In this document: piece after piece, positions 47,413-56,292 of the stretch | Layout of the letters: each line of letters begins with the position of its first letter | Numbering within the stretch: position 1 is the stretch's first letter | Origin: a virus | IMG/VR virus record: IMGVR_UViG_3300047673_000158 | Coordinates: 19,412 to 83,411 of that record | Length of the DNA: 64,000 nt | Reading direction: 5' to 3' (one strand) | Notes under the pieces: generated by a model | Databases searched by the model: none | The model's input: only the letters and a program-made list of their open reading frames with translations | What the model was told of the DNA's origin: nothing | Program-made: the position numbers and the translations under genes

Positions 47413-48154
47413 CACTTCGCTCACCGATGAGCAGATTCGCAACATCGAGAACGACCAGGCGAAGATGCCCGGCGTTACCCGCGAAAACCTGACGGCGCGA
47501 ACCGTACGCGCGGCCCTAATTGCGCAGCATGGATTCTGTCTCGATGAAGATCAATGCACATGCGCTCGCGAAATTGGCTACCGAGTGTGCCAGCCAAGCA
47601 CCCACACTTCGCCGAGCGGTGAGGATGCCGCAAATGGGGCGATGGGGGAGCGGGAAGCGTTTGAGGCGATCCACGAGTTTCTAGGCATCGCAGCAAAGCG
47701 TCTCTACCCAACTCCCGACAAGCCTAATAGTGATTGGGCAAAACTTCGGGCAGCAGTTGACGCGCTCGCACTACTCCAAGCCCGCGCCGCACTCACCGCC
47801 GAAAAGGTGGCAGCGGAGCCGGTGGCGGGTGAGATTCAAGCATTCGAAGCATGGTTCAAGACTTCCGGCTTCTGGAATAACGCGATTACGGAAAAGGCTT
47901 GGCGTGCGGCGTGCGCATGGATGCGTGAATCGAACGCGACTATGTGCGAGGAAGTCATGGAGCAAAGCCGTAATTCACTATTTCGGAGCGCCGCGAAGAT
48001 ATGCGCGGGACTCATACGCGCCGGAAGAAAGGCGCAATGCGACTTGCCGCCAAAAGGCTGGTACTGCACGCGCGATAAAGGCCACGAAGGACCATGTGCA
48101 GCGCATTCAACCGAGCAGCAGCCCGCGCAATCTGCCGAGCAGGACGACGAATGA
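47396..48154 (+). CDS. hypothetical accessory protein (unit B)
   Basis: 252 aa, overlapping the previous gene by 17 bases. It has LTDEQI--IE and an AFEAWF-TSGFW-NAITEKAWRAACAWM segment, typical of composite phage accessory proteins built from short exchangeable blocks, and a C-terminal WYCTRDKGHEGPCAAH knuckle (Cys/His). Replaces 3048-4073 of unit A. Function unknown. Confidence 0.5.
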   Translation: MNTTNNTSLTDEQIRNIENDQAKMPGVTRENLTARTVRAALIAQHGFCLDEDQCTCAREIGYRVCQPSTHTSPSGEDAANGAMGEREAFEAIHEFLGIAAKRLYPTPDKPNSDWAKLRAAVDALALLQARAALTAEKVAAEPVAGEIQAFEAWFKTSGFWNNAITEKAWRAACAWMRESNATMCEEVMEQSRNSLFRSAAKICAGLIRAGRKAQCDLPPKGWYCTRDKGHEGPCAAHSTEQQPAQSAEQDDE

Positions 48155-48384
48155 AGCCACTTACACACTGCGATCTATTGGACATTCTCACGCAGGCGGA
48201 AAGCCGGGTGAAGCAATACGCCGGGACGGAGTTCGACCACGTGGCCAAGCATGCTCAGCAAACCGTGGATTTGGTAATGGCGAAGCTGGCGCGCGAAGGG
48301 ATAACGCGGCGCGATCTGGAAGGGCGCGCGGATATTGAACGGCTGGAAATGAAGTTTGCGGGCGGGGTAGTGAGCGCGGTTTAA
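48151..48384 (+). CDS. conserved small helical protein (unit B)
   Basis: 77 aa, counterpart of 4061, with the core ILTQAESRVKQYAGTEFDH kept and an altered C-terminus. ATGA overlap with the preceding stop. Confidence 0.6.
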   Translation: MKPLTHCDLLDILTQAESRVKQYAGTEFDHVAKHAQQTVDLVMAKLAREGITRRDLEGRADIERLEMKFAGGVVSAV

Positions 48385-48431
48385 TCAACCAGGCGGCCAC
48401 GGGGTGGCCGTCGATTTCGAAGGGGAACGAC

Positions 48432-49001
48432 ATGGGCAGGGCAGTGATTATTTATGGTCCGCAGGGATGCGGGAAAACGACGCACGCGAAGCAAATTGCG
48501 CAGCACTTCGGGAAGGCTGAAGTAATCGAAGCGGGCGACTTGCCTAGCGACTTCTGGAAGGGTGCGCCGTTCAGCAATAACGCGCTGGTGCTGACGAACG
48601 ACCAAGCGCTGGCGATGCACCACGGTGAGCATTTCGGCGCGAAGGTGTACACGTTCAACGAAGCGATGCTGGCGTGCGGCATCAATGAGCGGCAGCCGTA
48701 CCAAACAGAAGGCCACCCGCCACCCGGAGAATTGCTTGAAGGCATAAAGCCCGGATTCATAGCAATGCGCCGCACGCGGGCACCGTATGAGAAGGAAGCA
48801 ATGATAGATGTTTTCGACTCATTCGAAGACGGCAGCAGGCCGCTTGAAGGGCGGAAAAAGCTATTCAGTGTTCCGGCGACGTGGACGGCTGAACACATTA
48901 ACGTGGCGCTGGAAATCGAACGGCTGTCTTACCTGGATGGTGAGCGGGACGGCCGGGCCAGCGCGCAGTTCGAGATTCGCAAGGCGCTGGGGCTGAGATA
49001 G
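48432..49001 (+). CDS. P-loop NTPase-like protein (unit B)
   Basis: 189 aa. N-terminal Walker A GPQGCGKTT in AVIIYGPQGCGKTTHAKQI, then AQHFGKAEVIEAGDLPSDF, NNALVLTND and VYTFNEA. Probably a small kinase-like or AAA-type NTPase; no Walker B is certain. It is the functional-looking relative of the unit-A protein at 4327. It contains an insertion (about residues 95-150) absent from A. Confidence 0.6.
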   Translation: MGRAVIIYGPQGCGKTTHAKQIAQHFGKAEVIEAGDLPSDFWKGAPFSNNALVLTNDQALAMHHGEHFGAKVYTFNEAMLACGINERQPYQTEGHPPPGELLEGIKPGFIAMRRTRAPYEKEAMIDVFDSFEDGSRPLEGRKKLFSVPATWTAEHINVALEIERLSYLDGERDGRASAQFEIRKALGLR

Positions 49002-49032
49002 ATAGCCGCTTTCTTCGTACCCTTCACTACAC

Positions 49033-49056
49033 AAGCCACCCTAGGGTGGCTTTTTT
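49033..49056 (+). terminator. Rho-independent terminator (unit B)
   Basis: AAGCCACCCTAGGGTGGCTT with T run, as at 4852. Confidence 0.9.
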
Positions 49057-49240
49057 GCGTCCAAAAAACGGCGCAGATATGTAGTGTATGTGCAAAAATT
49101 CATATCAACTCACCTGCACTTTGCATCCACACTTGCTTATTTTGATACCCTCATAGACAATGATTATCACCGTGTTACCTACTGCAACCATGGTTAGGTA
49201 CACTCTCGGATTGCATTCCATCCCTCATACACTGAAGACC
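49057..49240. other. noncoding AT-richer region (unit B)
   Basis: No gene. Equivalent of 4880-5058. Keeps CACTTGCTTA and TTTGATA blocks; the exact DnaA box of unit A is missing. Contains GTTACC and a TACACTG-like repeat just before the gene at 49241. Confidence 0.35.
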
Positions 49241-49822
49241 ATGAAAACCATTATCGAACTGATCCACGAAGCGAACCGGATAGCGCATAACGAAGTCATT
49301 GGCGAAATCACGGTGGACGGCATTCTGATAGCCCTGGCGACGCTGGAAGCGGCCAGCGGGAAGCGTACACGCCGCGCGCCTGACGAGTTCCAGCCCGCCG
49401 ACCACGACGCCGTGGCTAACCTGGTTGCCAATCTCGCAGAAGACGTGGTGACGGCTGCCACGGTCTACCGCGAACTGTACGGCAGGGCTGGCACTACGGC
49501 CGAACTGCGCACGGCGTCGGAGGCGCTGCGGGCCTGTGGCTGGGTGCCGTACAAGTCAACCGGCCGCACCAAGTGGCGGCGCAAGTCGGTTGCAGAAGAC
49601 GGCCTATACGGGCTGGCGAACGGCAGCGAAATATACGACCGCGTGACGGCGTGGGCGGACAGCATGCCGCACTTTCGGGACACCGCATCAACCATCTTTC
49701 GCCGGGTCATGGGCCGCGATCCTACGGCGATTGAGGCGCGTGCGGCGGGTGCTGCACTTCGTGACCTTGGTATCCCGTCCAGACGCACAAACGGCAGCCT
49801 GACATACGAGAAACGGGCCTGA
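49241..49822 (+). CDS. putative winged-helix DNA-binding protein (unit B)
   Basis: 193 aa, same length as 5059. Both SNGR/RTNGS repeat units are kept. Changes cluster at GL-NG-EIYDR and the loop of the second unit (TAIEARAAG). Confidence 0.5.
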   Translation: MKTIIELIHEANRIAHNEVIGEITVDGILIALATLEAASGKRTRRAPDEFQPADHDAVANLVANLAEDVVTAATVYRELYGRAGTTAELRTASEALRACGWVPYKSTGRTKWRRKSVAEDGLYGLANGSEIYDRVTAWADSMPHFRDTASTIFRRVMGRDPTAIEARAAGAALRDLGIPSRRTNGSLTYEKRA

Positions 49823-49825
49823 AGC

Positions 49826-49864
49826 TACACTGCTACCCTGCCCGATACACTGCCAACTACACTG
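49826..49864 (+). repeat. TACMCTG direct repeats (unit B)
   Basis: TACACTG at 49826, TACCCTG at 49834, TACACTG at 49846 and 49858: four copies with starts 8-12 bases apart. Clearer than in unit A. Confidence 0.6.
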
Positions 49865-49869
49865 TTACC

Positions 49870-49891
49870 AAGCCTTGCCCAGCAAGGCTTT
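49870..49891 (+). terminator. hairpin, possible terminator (unit B)
   Basis: AAGCCTTGCC / GCAAGGCTT with a 2-base loop, as at 5688. Confidence 0.55.
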
Positions 49892-50115
49892 CAGCCATTT
49901 AGTGCATCTTAGGTAATCACTTTTACCAAATAACTAGGATGAAAGGGTATATAGTGGATAAGTAAGAATAGTGATTGTCTCTATACCATAGCAAATCAAA
50001 ACGTATAGAAACTGCTGCACTGGTGCACTGGTGTGGTTTTTCGGTAATAAATACCGATTCGTGTCCGCATTCTGTTAACATAACCCCGCAGTGGCAATTT
50101 TTACCGAACGGGGCT
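49892..50115. promoter_or_regulatory. regulatory region (unit B)
   Basis: Equivalent of 5710-5932. CTCTATACC and GTATAGAA are kept, the left GGTATAGAG arm has changed to GGTATATAG, and the CGGTA-N5-TACCG palindrome lies at 50042-50056. Confidence 0.4.
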
Positions 50116-50505
50116 ATGGACACTAAACCACTACCGGCAAGCGTGCAGGAAATCGCGGACGTGATCGGACGCGAACAGGCGTTACACCTTGTGGCAAATC
50201 TGCCGCGACGGAGTGACAACCGACCAGGCAAAGCGTGCAAGCGGCCAATGCTATATGTGCCGCAGCGAATCACGATGGACCACAAGCTGGTGGCCATATT
50301 GGGATTTGAAGACGCGGCAAAAATGGTTAATGCGTTCGGCGGTGAAAACCTGTATCCGGCGACGTGTTCCGAAAACAAAGGCGGCCGACCGAAGAAAAAC
50401 ACCGCCGTGGAAAGCGAGCCTGAGCAACCCGAAAATGTGGCCACTGTCCACAGCGGGGTTTTCCACATGCTATTTCCTTTTCACGGGAGTCCTGCCCGTG
50501 TTTGA
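50116..50505 (+). CDS. putative Mor-like regulator (unit B)
   Basis: 129 aa, differing from the unit-A protein (5933) at only a few residues (VANLP for VASLP; SEPEQ for SKPEQ). One of the most conserved parts between units. Confidence 0.45.
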   Translation: MDTKPLPASVQEIADVIGREQALHLVANLPRRSDNRPGKACKRPMLYVPQRITMDHKLVAILGFEDAAKMVNAFGGENLYPATCSENKGGRPKKNTAVESEPEQPENVATVHSGVFHMLFPFHGSPARV

Positions 50506-50818
50506 TCTAATCAGGCGGTTCCCTGGTGCTGAATGGGCGATAGCCGCCTTATTCGGCGCATTGGTAGCCATGCCATTCCATGACGAACTGAAGACGCGTA
50601 AAGGCTTCGTGGTCTTCGTTCTCACTGGTGTGGCGTGCGGCTACTTCCTCACTGGAATGACGATCCGTTACTTCCATATCAATCCCGAATCAGCAGGTGG
50701 CGTGGGCTTTCTGCTGGGCGCATTCGGCGGCAGCATGATTTCCGCCGTTATCCGCTCGATTAAGGAAGCCGACTTGTGGGCGCTGGTGAAAGCCCGTTTC
50801 GGCGGGGGTTCGCAATGA
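50498..50818 (+). CDS. holin-like membrane protein (unit B)
   Basis: 106 aa from GTG, counterpart of 6315; changes are confined to the second hydrophobic segment (VACGYFLTGMTI). Confidence 0.65.
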   Translation: MFDLIRRFPGAEWAIAALFGALVAMPFHDELKTRKGFVVFVLTGVACGYFLTGMTIRYFHINPESAGGVGFLLGAFGGSMISAVIRSIKEADLWALVKARFGGGSQ

Positions 50819-51075
50819 ACGAAACCATAACCGTGGCGGCTGCAATCGTGCTGATGCTGTGGGCGTGCTGGTGTGGTTTTTCGCGCAGCGTCAACGACGG
50901 CATTGTGGGCAAGGCGATTTACTTCTGGATCGCCGTTTCTGCGCTGGCCATTGTGTTGCACGTGGCTGAATTGCGGACATATCAGACTTTGATAGTCGCT
51001 TTCGCAATGTTGAGCGTTCGGCATTACTGGCTGCGATACGTCAAAAAACAGCTATTCAAAAAGGCGGCAGCGTAA
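50815..51075 (+). CDS. second holin-like protein (unit B)
   Basis: 86 aa, counterpart of 6632, with the GATAGTCGCTTTC codons kept (50992-51004). Confidence 0.6.
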   Translation: MNETITVAAAIVLMLWACWCGFSRSVNDGIVGKAIYFWIAVSALAIVLHVAELRTYQTLIVAFAMLSVRHYWLRYVKKQLFKKAAA

Positions 51076-51560
51076 TGGCTCGCATAACAGCACAGCAGGC
51101 GGGTGGGGCGAACCGCGTTGCATTTCTGGACATGATCGCCCATTCGGAAATTGGCCTGCTACTGCTGGCAGAAACGGATAACGGCTATAACGTGCTGGTG
51201 GGATCGACGCCAGCTAAGCCGCTCATTTTCCCGTCGTATGCAACGCATCCAAACGTGCTGAATAAGGCGCTGAATTCGACGGCGGCCGGGCGCTATCAAT
51301 TGCTGTTCCGCTGGTTTAAGGCGTATGCGGCTTTGCTGAAGCTGCCGGATTTTAGTCCGCTGTCTCAAGACCTGATTGCATTGCAACAGATTCGCGAGCG
51401 TGGCGCATTTGCGCTGATCGACGCGGGCCAGTTCGAAGCGGCAGTGGCGAAGTGTTCGAACATTTGGGCATCGCTGCCGGGCAACTCGTATGGGCAGCAT
51501 ACGAACGATATTGCGGCGCTGAAGTTCGCCTATTTGAATGCGGGCGGGGTGGCGGCATGA
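51075..51560 (+). CDS. R: lambda R-type endolysin (unit B)
   Basis: 161 aa, catalytic Glu25 kept in AHSEIG. The exact palindrome of the unit-A gene (7338) is absent: the codons read FAYLN instead of VAFVN. Confidence 0.93.
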   Translation: MARITAQQAGGANRVAFLDMIAHSEIGLLLLAETDNGYNVLVGSTPAKPLIFPSYATHPNVLNKALNSTAAGRYQLLFRWFKAYAALLKLPDFSPLSQDLIALQQIRERGAFALIDAGQFEAAVAKCSNIWASLPGNSYGQHTNDIAALKFAYLNAGGVAA

Positions 51561-51688
51561 AGCGGGATTGCAAAGAGTTCATTCTGGCGCTGCTGTGTGC
51601 TGCCGCATTCGTGGCGGGAATGCTTAGCGGCTATTTCGCAAAAGAGCCGGTGAAGCCGGTTCATGTGGTGAGGGTTTATCAGGCATGA
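51557..51688 (+). CDS. small single-span membrane protein (unit B)
   Basis: 43 aa, counterpart of 7679, but directly overlapping the endolysin because the lipoprotein gene of unit A is missing. Confidence 0.6.
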   Translation: MKRDCKEFILALLCAAAFVAGMLSGYFAKEPVKPVHVVRVYQA

Positions 51689-51909
51689 ACGAAATTTCTG
51701 GAGTGCTGCCGCGAGCGAGCTTTAAGGATCGAATCGCGGCTATGCAAATGCGCGGAACGATTCAAACGTGCATTAAGAATGCGCGGCGTGAATACAACCG
51801 AATCGAGCGCAAGCGGCTGGGCGGCATGGCGGAAAGCATGGCGCATAAGGCAATGGACGCGGTTGAAAATCGCGTGTTTGCCCTGTACGACCAAACGAAC
51901 CCGCTGTGA
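51685..51909 (+). CDS. conserved small basic protein (unit B)
   Basis: 74 aa. Shares the central FKDRIAAMQMRGTI core with 7801, with a different N-terminus and a longer helical C-terminus. Confidence 0.6.
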   Translation: MNEISGVLPRASFKDRIAAMQMRGTIQTCIKNARREYNRIERKRLGGMAESMAHKAMDAVENRVFALYDQTNPL

Positions 51910-51992
51910 TAGTCGCTTTCGCAATTGCAGTTCCGGTGGCGCTGTGGTTTGGCGCCTTCGTTTGGGTGTTATGGGGAGCAATTTTCGAATGA
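51906..51992 (+). CDS. 28-aa membrane peptide (unit B)
   Basis: GTG start overlapping the previous stop. Identical first 13 residues to the unit-A peptide, then WFGAFVWVLWGAIFE. Confidence 0.5.
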   Translation: MIVAFAIAVPVALWFGAFVWVLWGAIFE

Positions 51993-52462
51993 TCGGACTG
52001 AGCATTTACGCAAAGGTGGCAGCGGCGGCAATCGTGGCGCTGGTGATAGTCGCTTTCGGCTGGCATGAGTACAAGGCTGGCGAAACGGCAGGCATGGCGA
52101 CCGTGCAGCAGAAGTGGGATGCACAGACGGCAGCCGTGGACCATGCAACCACGGTGGCGGTGCAGGCAGCGGCCAGTGATGCGCTGGCGAATTACAAGGC
52201 GGCTGGCGATAGCGTGCAGGCTGCCGACGAACACAAGGCGCAGCAGGCCGCTGTGCGCGATCAATTGACGAAGCGAGCAATCGACTATGCAAACAAACCG
52301 GGCAACGTGGGAACGGCGGGCAGTGCTGCTGGTGCTAGTGGCAGTGTGGGCGTGTGTGGGCTTGATGCTGACGGGTTGCGCATCTGGAACGATGCCAATG
52401 CAGCAGCCAACGGTGGCAGTGGTGGCAGCGCATCCGACAGTGCGGGAAGCGTTGCTAAATGA
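51989..52462 (+). CDS. Rz: Rz-type i-spanin (unit B)
   Basis: 157 aa with an N-terminal membrane helix and Ala/Gln-rich body. The part overlapping Rz1 differs most from unit A. Confidence 0.8.
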   Translation: MIGLSIYAKVAAAAIVALVIVAFGWHEYKAGETAGMATVQQKWDAQTAAVDHATTVAVQAAASDALANYKAAGDSVQAADEHKAQQAAVRDQLTKRAIDYANKPGNVGTAGSAAGASGSVGVCGLDADGLRIWNDANAAANGGSGGSASDSAGSVAK

Positions 52463-52616
52463 TTGCGCGAGTGTTGCGCCTGCTGCTAGTGGTCGCCTGG
52501 TTGACCTGCTATCCAATCACGTGGACGTGGCGATGGCATTGGCGGATTGTCGGCAGAGTAAGGCTGATCTGGTTGATGCGATACGCAAACAGGTTGGTAT
52601 TGACATCGTGCCGTGA
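52287..52616 (+). CDS. Rz1: Rz1-type o-spanin lipoprotein (unit B)
   Basis: 109 aa, lipobox LMLTGC (Cys31). The signal peptide is rewritten compared with unit A while the mature part is conserved. Confidence 0.75.
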   Translation: MQTNRATWERRAVLLVLVAVWACVGLMLTGCASGTMPMQQPTVAVVAAHPTVREALLNDCASVAPAASGRLVDLLSNHVDVAMALADCRQSKADLVDAIRKQVGIDIVP

Positions 52617-52976
52617 TGCCAAATGAAAACGGCCAGCGCGATGGCTGGCCGTGATGGAAGACGTTGCAGTGTCCGCCGACTTACTTGCTTCTCAAGAGCG
52701 GCGCAAATCTACAACGGAATCTGTATCGTGTCAAGTGCTAGCATAGTTATCCACAGGGCTATGCAGTTATCCACAGGCTGATGCACCATGATGGTGCGAT
52801 TGTGGATAACCTGTGGATAATTAGGGTCCTTCCTGACGGGGCCAGGGTGCGGGGTCCAAAGCACCGCGTAAATAAAAATCTGAGAGGGTTTTTTTAAACG
52901 CGGACTACGACTAGTGAGCGCTTGTCAAGTGCTTTGATTGTTAACGAAAAACGAAATCTGACAAAGTAGTTTACCT
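52617..52976. other. noncoding region before the terminase genes (unit B)
   Basis: 360 bases without a gene. Strong hairpin ACGGCCAGC / GCTGGCCGT (52629-52652), TGTCAAGTGCTAGC (about 52734), the DnaA-box cluster (52747-52820), GGGTCCTTCC (52824-52833), GGGGTCCAAAGCAC, TTGTCAAGTG and GTTAACGAAAAA. The conserved blocks match 8872-9020 and probably include cos. Confidence 0.5.
52747..52820. promoter_or_regulatory. DnaA-box cluster around a palindrome (unit B)
   Basis: Four exact boxes: TTATCCACA at 52747 and 52767, TGTGGATAA at 52801 and 52812, around GCACCAT-G-ATGGTGC (52783-52797). Geometry identical to unit A. Confidence 0.65.
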
Positions 52977-53510
52977 ATGGCAACAGGCGTGCGGGGAATG
53001 CTCGTAAATCGGGCGAAGCTGGCCGAAGTCTTCGACGTGGCTCTGACGACCATCGACACCTGGGTGAAGAAAGGCTGTCCCGTCCACCAGCGTGGCGCGA
53101 AGGGGATCGAGTGGCAGTTCAACACCGCCGACGTGGCCCGGTGGCGCGAAGACGAACGCGCCAAACAGGCCGCTGGCACCGCGCCCGACGATATGGACAA
53201 GCTGGACCTACGGAAGGCGCAGGCCGACACCCTGCGCGCCGAACTGGAACTAGCGAAGGCCCGCGACGAAGTGGCGCCCGTGGCCGAATTCGAGAAGGCC
53301 ACCAGCCGCATGCTGGCCACGATCCGCACCAACGCCCTGAACATTCCCGCACGCGCCGCACTCCGGCTGCTGGGCGAGACCAACGAAACAACGTTTAAAC
53401 GCATTTTGCGCGAAGAAATCACGCTGGCGCTTGAAACATCGGCCGAATCCGACGTGGCGCTGGAAGACGAAGACGAAGACGGGGAAGCGAAGAATGACCG
53501 CGAGATTTGA
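52977..53510 (+). CDS. terminase small subunit (unit B)
   Basis: 177 aa, Nu1-like winged helix (LAEVFDVALTTIDTWVKKGCPV) and an acidic tail (LEDEDEDGEAKND). More diverged from unit A than the large subunit, as expected if it recognises a slightly different cos site. Confidence 0.88.
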   Translation: MATGVRGMLVNRAKLAEVFDVALTTIDTWVKKGCPVHQRGAKGIEWQFNTADVARWREDERAKQAAGTAPDDMDKLDLRKAQADTLRAELELAKARDEVAPVAEFEKATSRMLATIRTNALNIPARAALRLLGETNETTFKRILREEITLALETSAESDVALEDEDEDGEAKNDREI

Positions 53511-53712
53511 CCGCCTGAAGGCCACGCGCCTAGCCAACGAACTGGCCGCCGAACTGGCAAAGCTGGCCGAAGTGCCGCACAAAATCCAGAAGGGCGGCGA
53601 CGTTCTGAGCATGACGAAGTTTTGCCTTCCCGCGCTGGCTCGCTGCTTTGAACATGGCGTGTACGAAGGTTTGGAACCTGGCAACGATCTGCCCGCGTGG
53701 CTGAAAGACTGA
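53494..53712 (+). CDS. 72-aa protein between the terminase genes (unit B)
   Basis: ATG at 53494 with GGGGAAGCG upstream, overlapping the small-subunit gene by 17 bases. Helical (LANELAAELAKLAEVPHKIQ ... FCLPALARCFEHGVYEGLE). It occupies the slot of the HNH gene in unit A. Function unknown; possibly the ancestral content. Confidence 0.6.
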   Translation: MTARFDRLKATRLANELAAELAKLAEVPHKIQKGGDVLSMTKFCLPALARCFEHGVYEGLEPGNDLPAWLKD

Positions 53713-53723
53713 AAGCCACTTTC
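53711..53723. repeat. dispersed palindrome abutting the terminase start (unit B)
   Basis: Exact GAAAG-CCA-CTTTC directly before the ATG at 53724. Confidence 0.75.
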
Positions 53724-55757
53724 ATGCGCCACCTTTTCAGCAATATCCCCGCCATTCGCAAGGCGCTAAAGCGCGCTGCCCGCAACCTTGTGCCGCCCGC
53801 CGACATGCTGCCGTCCGTGTGGGCTGAAGCCAATCTGATGATTCCGGCCGGTAACGCCGTACCGGGCTTGATTCGCTTCGACAATGCGCCGTACCAGCGC
53901 GGCATGCTGGACGTGATCGTTAAGCCGGGCATTAAGCGTGTTACTTACATGACCGGCGCGCAGCTTGGAAAGACGACTATCCAGCAGGCTATCGCCGGGT
54001 TTTTTATCGACCACGACCCGCGCAGCCAGATTTTCATTCAGCCGACGCAGGGCGACGTGCAGACGTTCCAGGAAACGAAACTGCGGCCGATGCTGGACGC
54101 GAACAAAAGCATTTCGCGCAAGCTGGCGAAGTCGCGCGGGCGCGATGGCGTCAACAACAGCCGCATCATTTCGTTTATCGGCGGCTGGCTTATGTTCGGC
54201 TGGGCAGGTTCGCCACGGACCCTGCGCGGCCGTTCCGCACCTGTCACGCAGGCCGACGAAGTGGACGGCATGCTGGCCGACACGGGCGAGGGCGACCCGC
54301 TGGAACTGCTGGCGCAGCGCGCCGCGACGTTCGGGGATTTGCAGCTTAGAACCGAATCCAGCACGCCGACCATTAAGGGCGCATCGCGCATCGAAACGTC
54401 GTTCCTGATGGGCGATCAACAGCGCTATTACGTGCCGTGCCCTGACTGCGGCGAGGCGCAGTATTTGAAGTGGCCGCAAGTGATCTGGACCGGCCGCGAC
54501 AATCTGGAAGGCGAGCAAGACCCGGACAGCGCGCGATACTGCTGCGAACACTGCGGCAGCCTGTGGGACGACGGCCAGCGGGTAATGGCCATTCGCACGG
54601 CTGAAGCCAAGGGCTGGGGCTGGAAGGCTTCGAAGCCGTTCAAGGGCCACGCATCATTCCACGCACCCGAAATTCTTTCGACGTTCCGCAAGCTGCGCGA
54701 CATCGTGCAGTCCTATTTGGACAAGCTGGCGGCCGGTGATCTGCAATCGTTCGTGAACGTTTCCCTGGCTGAAACATTCGAGGAAACCGCCGAACAGGCC
54801 GACCCGGATTCACTCTACGCGCGCCGGGAAGTGTACGCGGCGCAGGTGCCAATGCACGGCCTGTATCTGACGTGCGGCGTAGACATGCAAATCGACCGCC
54901 TGGAAGTGAAAATTACGGCGTGGGGGTTGTTCGAACAGTCATGGTCTATCGCTTACCGCGTGCTGTACGGCGACCCGCTGGCGGGCGACGTGTGGAACGA
55001 TCTGGACGACTTGCTGGCGGAAACGTTCGAACATGAAAGCGGCACGCTGCTATCCATCCAGGCCACCTGCCTGGACACGGGCGGCACCACGGGTATGACG
55101 CAGGCCGCCTATGAATACATTCGCGCCCGGCGCGGCCGAAAGATATTCGCTATCAAGGGTATTCCAGGCTGGGGCCGCCAGATTGTCGAGAAGCCGCAGC
55201 GCAAGCAATCGGGCAAGCACAGCCGGAAAGTGGACCTGTACCAGGTGGGGACCGACGAAGCCAAGCTGGTGGTAATGCGCCGCCTTGCGCTGAAGCGTGA
55301 AGGGCCGGGCTATTGCCACTTTCCGGCCGACGAAGACCACGGCGAAGACTATTTCAAGCAAATAACGGCTGAAAAGCTGAAAACCCGCTTTGTACGGGGC
55401 TTTCCGGTGCGCGAGTGGCACAAGCCAGATAAGGCCAGAAACGAGGTTTTGGACTGCACTGTGTACGCCATGGCAGCCCTAAAAATCATGAATCCGAGCC
55501 TGAAACAGCTTGCAAAAAGGCTGATTTTGAACCCGGAAACGCAGACATGGGCGCCCGTGGCCGACAATCCGGCCGAAATCGCGCCGGTTCAGCCCGAAAA
55601 GCCGCGCCCGTTGCCAAAACCGACGCCGAAGCCCGCCAGGCAGCCGGAAAACCCCGCCGTGGCTAAGGAACAGGCGCCCAGCGAAACTAGGCCCATTAAA
55701 CGGGCGAAATCGCTAACCGCAGGCCGACGCCGTGGGGGATTCGCCACCAACTGGTGA
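53724..55757 (+). CDS. terminase large subunit, GpA family (unit B)
   Basis: 677 aa, same motifs as 10130 (TGAQLGKTT, VTQADEVD, CPDC and CEHC). The first 60 residues differ more; the C-terminal third is almost identical. Confidence 0.93.
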   Translation: MRHLFSNIPAIRKALKRAARNLVPPADMLPSVWAEANLMIPAGNAVPGLIRFDNAPYQRGMLDVIVKPGIKRVTYMTGAQLGKTTIQQAIAGFFIDHDPRSQIFIQPTQGDVQTFQETKLRPMLDANKSISRKLAKSRGRDGVNNSRIISFIGGWLMFGWAGSPRTLRGRSAPVTQADEVDGMLADTGEGDPLELLAQRAATFGDLQLRTESSTPTIKGASRIETSFLMGDQQRYYVPCPDCGEAQYLKWPQVIWTGRDNLEGEQDPDSARYCCEHCGSLWDDGQRVMAIRTAEAKGWGWKASKPFKGHASFHAPEILSTFRKLRDIVQSYLDKLAAGDLQSFVNVSLAETFEETAEQADPDSLYARREVYAAQVPMHGLYLTCGVDMQIDRLEVKITAWGLFEQSWSIAYRVLYGDPLAGDVWNDLDDLLAETFEHESGTLLSIQATCLDTGGTTGMTQAAYEYIRARRGRKIFAIKGIPGWGRQIVEKPQRKQSGKHSRKVDLYQVGTDEAKLVVMRRLALKREGPGYCHFPADEDHGEDYFKQITAEKLKTRFVRGFPVREWHKPDKARNEVLDCTVYAMAALKIMNPSLKQLAKRLILNPETQTWAPVADNPAEIAPVQPEKPRPLPKPTPKPARQPENPAVAKEQAPSETRPIKRAKSLTAGRRRGGFATNW

Positions 55758-55761
55758 CGCA

Positions 55762-56292
55762 ATGCAGGGGCAATTTCCTAACAGCATCCGTGCTGGCGTG
55801 ACGTTTTCGCGCACCGTGTGCCTGAAACAGTACCAAGCGCCCGAATGGGCGCTTTCTGTGCTGCTGCGCGGACCAAAGGCCATTGATTTTTCCAGCGTGC
55901 CTTCTGGTAGCGACCACCTGCTGACGGTGGACGCCGCGACCACGGCAACGTGGCCCGCTGGTGATTACGTTTTCGCAGTCCGGGCAGTATCGAACGGCAC
56001 CGTAATGGAAGTGGAAGCCGGGCTGGTGACGGTTCAGCCTGACATTGCCGCGATGGCTGACGGCACCGACACCCGCGTGCATGCCCAGCGTGTCCTGGAT
56101 GCCATCGAAGCGGTGCTGGAAAAGCGCGCGACGCAGGATCAAATGCGCTACGCCATCAATAACCGCGAGTTGTGGCGCACGCCCATTGCGGACCTGCTGG
56201 CCCTGCGGAATTTCTACAAAAGCGAACTGCGCCGCATGAAGGCCGCCCAGCGTGGCCGCCTGTTTGGCGAACAGGTAAAGGTGATTCTCTAA
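55762..56292 (+). CDS. gpW-like head completion protein (unit B)
   Basis: 176 aa, counterpart of 12168, with few substitutions. Overlaps the portal start by 1 base. Confidence 0.6.
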   Translation: MQGQFPNSIRAGVTFSRTVCLKQYQAPEWALSVLLRGPKAIDFSSVPSGSDHLLTVDAATTATWPAGDYVFAVRAVSNGTVMEVEAGLVTVQPDIAAMADGTDTRVHAQRVLDAIEAVLEKRATQDQMRYAINNRELWRTPIADLLALRNFYKSELRRMKAAQRGRLFGEQVKVIL

